Part shown: positions 58,278 through 64,000 of the stretch, one piece after another
How the letters are laid out: the number at the start of each line of letters is the position of its first letter
Position numbering within the stretch: the stretch's first letter is position 1
Origin: Streptomyces sp. FIT100
GTDB taxonomy: Bacteria; Actinomycetota; Actinomycetes; Streptomycetales; Streptomycetaceae
Assembly (NCBI RefSeq): GCF_024584805.1
Contig: NZ_CP075715.1
Coordinates: 1,786,001-1,850,000 of the forward strand
Reading direction: 5' to 3'
Length of the DNA: 64,000 nt
Position numbers and translations under genes: made by a program
The notes under the pieces: generated by a model
The model's input: only the letters and a program-made list of their open reading frames with translations
Told to the model about the DNA's origin: nothing
The model's database searches: none

Positions 58278-58492
58278 AGACCGGCCTGCTCACGGTCGGC
58301 GAGCACCTGGAAGTCCAGGAAGTCGTCCGCGTTCTCCTGAAGCCAGCGCAGCGCGCGGGCCCGGTCGTCCGCACTGATCGCCGCCGCTATCGTCAGCGCG
58401 CGATTGATGGTGTCCCGCTTCGTCGTCGTACCGAGCTGCTGCTGGGCGAAGGCCAGCATCTGGTCGTCCACATCGATGACGGTCCTGGACAT
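58274..58492 (-). CDS. VapB-type antitoxin
   Basis: 72 residues from ATG 58492 with GGGAGG upstream. The N-terminal RTVIDVDDQMLAFAQQQLGTTTKRDTINRAL is a ribbon-helix-helix of the VapB/DUF2191 kind; the acidic C-terminus (RWLQENADDFLDFQVLADREQ) should bind the toxin. Confidence 0.85.
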   Translation of the reverse strand: MSRTVIDVDDQMLAFAQQQLGTTTKRDTINRALTIAAAISADDRARALRWLQENADDFLDFQVLADREQAGL

Positions 58493-58506
58493 GGCAACCT
58501 CCCAGA

Positions 58507-58536
58507 TCGATATACGCTAGGGCATCAATATATCGA
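58507..58536. promoter_or_regulatory. VapBC operator
   Basis: TCGATATA (58507-58514) and TATATCGA (58529-58536) are exact complements spaced by 14 nt, and lie 14 nt upstream of the vapB start. AT-rich arms in this genome and their position suit autoregulation by the VapBC complex. Confidence 0.65.
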
Positions 58537-58560
58537 CCTGGATGTCGCATGTCGACAGGG

Positions 58561-59316
58561 TCATCTGACCGCGTGGCCCGCCTCGCGGAGCGTCTCCTTC
58601 ACCTGGCCGATGCGCAGGTCGCCGAAGTGGAAGACGGACGCCGCCAGCACGGCGTCCGCGCCCGCGGCGATCGCCGGCGGGAAGTCGGCGAGGCTGCCGG
58701 CGCCGCCGGAGGCGATGACCGGCACCGTGACGTGGCGGCGCACGGCCGCGATCATCTCGGTGTCGTAGCCGTCCTTGGTGCCATCGGCGTCCATCGAGTT
58801 GAGCAGGATCTCACCGGCGCCGAGCTCGGCCGCGCGGTGGGCCCATTCGACGGCGTCGATGCCGGTGCCGCGGCGGCCGCCGTGGGTGGTGACCTCGAAG
58901 GATCCGGACGGTGTGCGGCGTGCGTCCACCGACAGGACCAGCACCTGGCGGCCGAAGCGTTCGGCGATCTCGCGGATCAGCTCGGGCCGGGCGATGGCGG
59001 CCGTGTTGACGCCGACCTTGTCGGCGCCGGCGCGCAGCAGCTTGTCGACGTCGTCGGCCGAGCGGACGCCGCCGCCGACCGTGAGCGGGATGAAGACCTG
59101 CTCGGCGGTGCGGCGCACCACGTCGTACGTGGTGTCCCGGTTTCCGGACGAGGCGGTGATGTCGAGGAAGGTCAGCTCGTCGGCGCCCTCGGCGTCGTAC
59201 ACCTTGGCCATCTCGACCGGGTCGCCCGCGTCCCGCAGGTTCTGGAAGTTGACGCCCTTGACCACCCGGCCGTTGTCGACGTCCAGGCAGGGGATGACTC
59301 GGACGGCGAGGCTCAT
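58561..59316 (-). CDS. hisF: Imidazole glycerol phosphate synthase cyclase subunit
   Basis: 251 residues from ATG 59316, overlapping ridA by 4 nt. [29 protein letters not shown] (catalytic Asp), [42 protein letters not shown] and [10 protein letters not shown] are the standard motifs. It works with HisH to form IGP and AICAR. Confidence 0.96.
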   Translation of the reverse strand: MSLAVRVIPCLDVDNGRVVKGVNFQNLRDAGDPVEMAKVYDAEGADELTFLDITASSGNRDTTYDVVRRTAEQVFIPLTVGGGVRSADDVDKLLRAGADKVGVNTAAIARPELIREIAERFGRQVLVLSVDARRTPSGSFEVTTHGGRRGTGIDAVEWAHRAAELGAGEILLNSMDADGTKDGYDTEMIAAVRRHVTVPVIASGGAGSLADFPPAIAAGADAVLAASVFHFGDLRIGQVKETLREAGHAVR

Positions 59317-59711
59317 GCCGCTCCTCCTCGGTACGCCTCCACCTCGACCTGCACCACGAGGCGCGGGTCGACGAGGCCGGAGACGATGACCGTCGACGCG
59401 GCCGGGCGGACGGCGTCGAACAGCTGCTTGTGGGCGCGGACGGCCTCGTCGACGTCCCGCGCGTGTGTGAGGTACGTCCGGGTGCGGACGACGTGCTCGG
59501 CGCCGAGCCCGAGCTCCTTCAGCGCGGCGAGCGCCGCGTTGAAAGCGTTGACGGTCTGGTCGTAGGGACCGCCGTCGGCGAGCACGCCGTCCACGGTCGA
59601 CGTGCAGCCGGAGACCAGCACCAGGCCGTTCGGCAGCTCGACCGCGCGGGAGGTGCCGGCGGCCTTCTCCCACGGGTCGTCCGAGCCGAGGCGCCGGATG
59701 CCGTCGCTCAC
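59313..59711 (-). CDS. RidA-family enamine/imine deaminase
   Basis: 132 residues from GTG 59711, overlapping both priA and hisF by 4 nt. It has [34 protein letters not shown] and the ligand Arg in [17 protein letters not shown]. RidA proteins remove reactive enamines made by PLP enzymes. Its place inside the his operon is common in actinobacteria. Confidence 0.82.
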   Translation of the reverse strand: MSDGIRRLGSDDPWEKAAGTSRAVELPNGLVLVSGCTSTVDGVLADGGPYDQTVNAFNAALAALKELGLGAEHVVRTRTYLTHARDVDEAVRAHKQLFDAVRPAASTVIVSGLVDPRLVVQVEVEAYRGGAA

Positions 59712-60445
59712 CGGGCCACCGCCGAGACCGCCGCGAGCGCCTCTTCCAGGGTGAACGCCTCGGCGTACAGCGCCTTGCCGACGATCGCGCCTTCGACGCC
59801 CTCGGGGACCAGTCCGGCCAGGGCCCGCAGGTCGTCGAGGGAGGAGACGCCGCCGGAGGCGACGACGGGCTTGTCGGTGGCGGCGCAGACGCCCAGCAGG
59901 AGCTCCAGGTTGGGGCCCTGGAGCGTGCCGTCCTTGGCGATGTCGGTGACGACGTAGCGGGCGCAGCCCTCGGAGTCGAGGCGGGCCAGCGTCTCGTAGA
60001 GGTCGCCGCCGTCGCGGGTCCAGCCGCGGCCGCGCAGGGTGGTGCCGCGGACGTCGAGGCCGACGGCGATCCTGTCGCCGTGCTCGGCGATGACCTTGGC
60101 GACCCACTCGGGGGTCTCCAGGGCGGCGGTGCCGAGGTTGACCCGGGTGCAGCCGGTGGCGAGGGCGGCGGCGAGGGTGTCGTCGTCGCGGATGCCGCCG
60201 GACAGCTCGACCTTGATGTCCATGGCCCCGGCCACCTCGGCGATCAGCTCCCGGTTGTCGCCGGTGCCGAACGCGGCGTCCAGGTCGACCAGGTGGAGCC
60301 ATTCGGCGCCCGCGCGCTGCCAGGTGAGCGCGGCCTCCAGCGGGGAGCCGTACGACGTCTCCGTACCGGACTCGCCGTGCACGAGGCGGACGGCCTGGCC
60401 GTCGCGGACGTCGACGGCGGGGAGGAGTTCAAGCTTCTGAGCCAT
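59708..60445 (-). CDS. priA: Bifunctional HisA/TrpF isomerase PriA
   Basis: 245 residues. [30 protein letters not shown] (catalytic Asp), [49 protein letters not shown] and [12 protein letters not shown] match the actinobacterial PriA. It serves both histidine and tryptophan synthesis; I see no separate trpF in the window. Confidence 0.92.
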   Translation of the reverse strand: MAQKLELLPAVDVRDGQAVRLVHGESGTETSYGSPLEAALTWQRAGAEWLHLVDLDAAFGTGDNRELIAEVAGAMDIKVELSGGIRDDDTLAAALATGCTRVNLGTAALETPEWVAKVIAEHGDRIAVGLDVRGTTLRGRGWTRDGGDLYETLARLDSEGCARYVVTDIAKDGTLQGPNLELLLGVCAATDKPVVASGGVSSLDDLRALAGLVPEGVEGAIVGKALYAEAFTLEEALAAVSAVAR

Positions 60446-60447
60446 GA

Positions 60448-61089
60448 TCAGAGGGTCTCGATCCAGTTGGTGAGGAGCTGGGCACCGGCGTCGCCGGACT
60501 TCTCGGGGTGGAACTGGGTGGCCCACAGGGCGCCGTTCTCGACGGCCGCGACGAACGGCTCGCCGTGGGTCGCCCAGGTGACCTTGGGGGCGCGCATCGC
60601 GGGGTTGGTGATCTCCAGTGACCACTCGTGGACGGCGTACGAGTGCACGAAGTAGAAGCGGGCGTCGGCGTCGAGGCCGGCGAACAGCTCGCTGTCGGCG
60701 GGGGCCTTGACGGTGTTCCAGCCCATGTGGGGCACGACCGGGGCCTTCAGCGGGGCGACGGTGCCGGGCCACTCGTCCAGGCCGTCGGTCTCGACCCCGT
60801 GCTCGATGCCGCGCTCGAAGAGGATCTGCATGCCGACGCAGATGCCCATGACGGGGCGGCCGCCGGAGAGCCTGCGGTCGACGATCCAGTGCCCGCGGGC
60901 CTCCCGCAGGCCCGTCATGCAGGCGGAGAAGGCACCGACGCCGGGGACGAGCAGCCCGTCGGCGTTCATGGCCGCGTCGAAGTCGCGGGTGATCTCGACG
61001 TCCGCGCCGACGCGGGCGACGGCCCGCTCGGCGGAACGGACGTTGCCGAAGCCGTAGTCGAAGACGACGACCTTCTTGCCTGCGCTCAT
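60448..61089 (-). CDS. hisH: Imidazole glycerol phosphate synthase glutaminase subunit
   Basis: 213 residues from ATG 61089, sharing ATGA with the previous stop. The nucleophile Cys is in [13 protein letters not shown]; the His and Glu are in [13 protein letters not shown]. It supplies ammonia to HisF. Confidence 0.95.
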   Translation of the reverse strand: MSAGKKVVVFDYGFGNVRSAERAVARVGADVEITRDFDAAMNADGLLVPGVGAFSACMTGLREARGHWIVDRRLSGGRPVMGICVGMQILFERGIEHGVETDGLDEWPGTVAPLKAPVVPHMGWNTVKAPADSELFAGLDADARFYFVHSYAVHEWSLEITNPAMRAPKVTWATHGEPFVAAVENGALWATQFHPEKSGDAGAQLLTNWIETL

Positions 61090-61250
61090 GACCACACGTC
61101 CAGTCGCAGCACGCCGGCGGCGAGGCAGAGCGCCGAGGCGATCGACAGCAGCACGATCAGGCCCTTGGGCATCTGCTGCTTGGCGAACGAGTACACACCG
61201 CCGAGCAGGAAGAGCCCGACGACGATGAGGATGGCGGAGAGTCCGGTCAC
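61086..61250 (-). CDS. 54-residue membrane protein of the his operon
   Basis: Starts at GTG 61250, 2 nt beyond the hisB stop, and overlaps hisH by 4 nt. It has two hydrophobic helices, [20 protein letters not shown] and [21 protein letters not shown], linked by the basic KQQMPKG. Its position in the operon is conserved in streptomycetes; function unknown. Confidence 0.8.
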   Translation of the reverse strand: MTGLSAILIVVGLFLLGGVYSFAKQQMPKGLIVLLSIASALCLAAGVLRLDVWS

Positions 61251-61252
61251 GG

Positions 61253-61846
61253 TTAGAGGGCGCCCTTCGTGGACGGCAGGATTCCGGCGGCGCGCGGGTC
61301 GCGCTCGGAGGCGTAGCGCAGGGCCCGGGCGAGCGCCTTGAACTGGCACTCCACGATGTGGTGGGCGTTGCGCCCGTACGGGACGTGGACGTGCAGTGCG
61401 ATCTGCGCCTGGGCGACGAAGGACTCCAGGATGTGCCGGGTCATCGTCGTGTCGTAGGCGCCGATCATCGGCGCCATGTTCTCCGGCTCGGTGTGCACGA
61501 GGTACGGCCGGCCGGAGAGGTCGACGGTCACCTGGGCGAGCGACTCGTCCAGCGGCACGGTGCAGTTGCCGAAGCGGTAGATGCCGACCTTGTCGCCGAG
61601 GGCCTGCTTGAAGGCGGCGCCGAGCGCGAGGGCGGTGTCCTCGATGGTGTGGTGGCTGTCGATGTGCAGATCGCCGTCGGTCTTGACGGTGAGGTCGAAC
61701 AGACCGTGGCGGCCGAGCTGGTCGAGCATGTGGTCGTAGAAGCCGACCCCGGTCGCGACATCGACCTTTCCGGTGCCGTCGAGGTCGATCTCGACGACGA
61801 CGGACGTCTCCTTGGTGGTGCGCTCGACCCGTCCTACCCGGCTCAT
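61253..61846 (-). CDS. hisB: Imidazoleglycerol-phosphate dehydratase
   Basis: 197 residues from ATG 61846. Mn-binding His clusters are complete ([50 protein letters not shown]). Single-function form, without the phosphatase domain found in enteric HisB. Overlaps hisC by 4 nt. Confidence 0.96.
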   Translation of the reverse strand: MSRVGRVERTTKETSVVVEIDLDGTGKVDVATGVGFYDHMLDQLGRHGLFDLTVKTDGDLHIDSHHTIEDTALALGAAFKQALGDKVGIYRFGNCTVPLDESLAQVTVDLSGRPYLVHTEPENMAPMIGAYDTTMTRHILESFVAQAQIALHVHVPYGRNAHHIVECQFKALARALRYASERDPRAAGILPSTKGAL

Positions 61847-62961
61847 GAGCTCTGCTCCTTCTTGAGTGCGCGAACCGCGTCGAGGAACGCGTCGTTCTCT
61901 TCGGGGGTGCCGGCGGTGACCCGCAGCCACCCCGGCACGCCGTTGTCACGGACGAGGACGCCCCGGTCGAGGATCTTCCGCCACACGGCGTGGGAATCCT
62001 CGAACCGTCCGAACTGGACGAAGTTGGCGTCGGATTCGGTCACTTCGTAGCCGATGGCCCGCAGCTCGGCGACGAGGCGGTCCCGCTCCTGCTTGAGCTG
62101 CTCGACGTATCCGAGCAGCGTGTCGGTGTGCTCCAGGGCGGCGAGCGCCGTGGCCTGGGTGACGGCGGAGAGGTGGTACGGCAGCCGCACCAGCTGGACG
62201 GCGTCGACGACGGCCCGGTGCGCGGCGAGATAGCCGAGGCGCAGTCCGGCGGCGCCGAACGCCTTGGACATGGTGCGGGAGACCACCATGTTCGGCCGGC
62301 CTTCGAGCAGCGGCAGCAGCGAGGGGCGGTGGCTGAACTCGACGTACGCCTCGTCGACGACCACCAGCGCCCCGGCGGTCGCGGCCTTCGCGGTCTGGGC
62401 GGCCTCGTAGAGGGCGAGGACCGTGTCGGCGGCGACCGCGGTGCCGGTGGGGTTGTTGGGCGAGGTGATGAAGACGGCGTCGGGGCGGTGCTCGGCGATC
62501 GCCTGCACGGCGGCGCCGGTGTCGATGGTGAAGTCGTCGCTGCGCGGCCCGGAGATCCAGCCGGTGCCGGTGCCGCGGGCGATCAGCCCGTGCATCGAGT
62601 ACGAGGGCTCGAAGCCGATCGCGGTGCGGCCGGGGCCGCCGAAGGTCTGGAGCAGCTGCTGGATGACCTCGTTGGAGCCGTTGGCGGCCCAGACGTTCTC
62701 GACGGCGACGGGGTGCTTCCCGGTGCGTGTGAGGTACCTGGCGAGCTCGGTGCGGAGCTCGACGGCGTCCCGGTCGGGGTAGCGGTTGAGACCGCGGGCC
62801 GCTTCCCGTACCCGCTCGGCGATACGCTCGACGAGCGGCTCGGGCAGCGGATAGGGGTTCTCGTTGGTGTTCAGCTGTACGGGCACGTCGAGCTGGGGCG
62901 CGCCGTACGGGGACTTGCCGCGCAGCTCGTCACGGATGGGCAGATCGTCGATACCGGTCAC
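61843..62961 (-). CDS. hisC: Histidinol-phosphate aminotransferase
   Basis: 372 residues from GTG 62961 (overlapping hisD stop; TTG 62982 is possible). [37 protein letters not shown] and the PLP Lys in [17 protein letters not shown] are all present. Confidence 0.95.
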   Translation of the reverse strand: MTGIDDLPIRDELRGKSPYGAPQLDVPVQLNTNENPYPLPEPLVERIAERVREAARGLNRYPDRDAVELRTELARYLTRTGKHPVAVENVWAANGSNEVIQQLLQTFGGPGRTAIGFEPSYSMHGLIARGTGTGWISGPRSDDFTIDTGAAVQAIAEHRPDAVFITSPNNPTGTAVAADTVLALYEAAQTAKAATAGALVVVDEAYVEFSHRPSLLPLLEGRPNMVVSRTMSKAFGAAGLRLGYLAAHRAVVDAVQLVRLPYHLSAVTQATALAALEHTDTLLGYVEQLKQERDRLVAELRAIGYEVTESDANFVQFGRFEDSHAVWRKILDRGVLVRDNGVPGWLRVTAGTPEENDAFLDAVRALKKEQSS

Positions 62962-64000
62962 TTGCTGTCGGGCACCTTCCAACCGAACCTTGCCTTCAGG
63001 GCGGCGCCGTGCGCCGGGAGGTCCTCCGCCTCGGCGAGGGTCACCACGTGGTGGGTGACGTCGGCGAGCGCCTCGCGTGTGTAGTCCACGATGTGGATGC
63101 CGCGCAGGAAGGACTGGACGGACAGGCCGGAGGAGTGGCAGGCGCAGCCGCCGGTGGGCAGCACGTGGTTGGAGCCGGCGCAGTAGTCGCCGAGGGAGAC
63201 CGGGGCCCAGGGGCCGACGAAGATCGCGCCCGCGTTGCGGACCCGCTCGGCGACGGCGGCGGCGTCGGCGGTCTGGATCTCCAGGTGCTCGGCGCCGTAC
63301 GCGTCGACGACACGCAGGCCGTCGTCGATGCCGTCGACGAGGACGATCGCGGACTGCCGGCCGGTCAGGGCCGGGACGATACGGTCCTCGACGTGCTTGG
63401 TCGCGGCGATCTGCGGCTCCAGCTCCCGCTCGACCGCGTCGGCCAGCTCCGGCGAGTCGGTGACCAGCACGGCCGCGGCCAGCGGGTCGTGCTCGGCCTG
63501 GCTGATCAGGTCGGCGGCGACGTGCGCCGGGTCGGCGGTGGCGTCGGCGAGGACCGCGATCTCGGTCGGACCGGCCTCGGCGTCGATGCCGATCCGGCCG
63601 GTGAAGTAGCGCTTGGCGGCCGCGACCCAGATGTTGCCGGGGCCGGTGACCATGTTGGCGGGCGCACAGGACTCGGTGCCGTACGCGAACATCGCGACGG
63701 CCGTCGCGCCGCCCGCGGCGTACACCTCGTCGACGCCGAGCAGCGCGCAGGCGGCCAGGATCGTGGGGTGCGGCAGCCCGTCAAACTCGGCCTGGGCCGG
63801 GGAGGCGAGAGCGATGGACCCGACGCCGGCCTCCTGCGCAGGGACGACGTTCATGATCACCGAGGACGGGTAGACGGACCGGCCGCCGGGCGCGTACAGC
63901 CCGACACGCTCGACCGGCACCCACTTTTCGGTCACCGTGCCGCCGGGCACGACCTGGGTGGTGTGCGTCTCGCGGCGCTGCTCGCGGTGGACGATCCGGG
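62958..64000 (-). CDS. hisD: Histidinol dehydrogenase, N-terminus outside the window
   Basis: About 347 C-terminal residues are visible; the frame is open to base 64000. [83 protein letters not shown] and the catalytic/Zn region [16 protein letters not shown] are typical. It performs the final two oxidations to histidine and leads the operon. Confidence 0.95.
   Translation of the reverse strand, partial: RIVHREQRRETHTTQVVPGGTVTEKWVPVERVGLYAPGGRSVYPSSVIMNVVPAQEAGVGSIALASPAQAEFDGLPHPTILAACALLGVDEVYAAGGATAVAMFAYGTESCAPANMVTGPGNIWVAAAKRYFTGRIGIDAEAGPTEIAVLADATADPAHVAADLISQAEHDPLAAAVLVTDSPELADAVERELEPQIAATKHVEDRIVPALTGRQSAIVLVDGIDDGLRVVDAYGAEHLEIQTADAAAVAERVRNAGAIFVGPWAPVSLGDYCAGSNHVLPTGGCACHSSGLSVQSFLRGIHIVDYTREALADVTHHVVTLAEAEDLPAHGAALKARFGWKVPDSK

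Overview
This 64 kb window is actinobacterial chromosome, almost certainly Streptomyces. GC is very high throughout, GTG and occasional TTG starts are frequent, stop/start overlaps are dense, and the right half carries the his-trp-lgt and gltBD gene order I associate with streptomycetes (hisD-C-B-x-H-priA-ridA-hisF; hisI-trpE; trpC-trpM-trpB-trpA). I saw no rRNA, tRNA, CRISPR array, insertion sequence or phage gene. All family calls are by reading the translated sequence; no database or software search was run.

Left end (1-9.9 kb): secreted Tat-dependent enzymes. Two GH106-like glycosidases (one cut by the window edge) flank a GH127/GH146-type beta-L-arabinofuranosidase with a LamG-like domain. 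A LacI-type operator lies in the divergent promoter at about 4.02 kb. A secreted flavin amine oxidase and a four-helix membrane protein follow, then a 16 x 15-bp tandem repeat (10181-10420).

10.4-22.9 kb: a catabolic locus matching, gene by gene, the mycobacterial/rhodococcal KstR2 regulon for degrading the last two steroid rings (HIP pathway): two SDRs, EchA20, IpdA, IpdB, IpdC, FadA6, KstR2, IpdF, FadE30 and a short FadE. Two nearly identical operator-like sites (12241-12254 and 20585-20598) sit in its two divergent promoters. A DEAD-box helicase and a cold-shock protein interrupt it. The HIP-CoA ligase FadD3 is not in the window.

23.0-30.6 kb: a PPOx-family gene behind stacked inverted repeats, then the most interesting segment, a compact divergent terpenoid locus. 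GGPP synthase and a class II diterpene cyclase run left. A squalene-hopene-cyclase-family enzyme, an SDR, an acetoacetate-decarboxylase-like protein and a class I terpene synthase run right as one overlapping operon. A nested palindrome (26270-26303) sits midway between the two start codons. No squalene-synthase or hopanoid gene accompanies it, and two expected phenylalanines in the cyclase cavity are replaced, so the product is probably not hopene. I know of no characterised pathway with this enzyme set.

30.6-48.1 kb: a frameshifted VWA-domain gene, gltD-gltB (glutamate synthase), a VIT-family metal transporter, four consecutive ADP-ribosylglycohydrolase-family genes (one with a degenerate C-terminal metal motif), ribokinase, a class III CoA-transferase and a CitE-like lyase.

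48.1-64 kb: lgt, a DsbA-like thioredoxin, trpA-trpB-trpM-trpC, small membrane proteins, trpE, hisI, a TIGR03085 protein, a VapBC toxin-antitoxin pair, and the his operon (hisF, ridA, priA, hisH, a 54-residue membrane protein, hisB, hisC, partial hisD).

A recurring oddity is short in-frame tandem repeats (periods 15, 18, 27 and 153 nt) at gene ends, at least seven times in the window.
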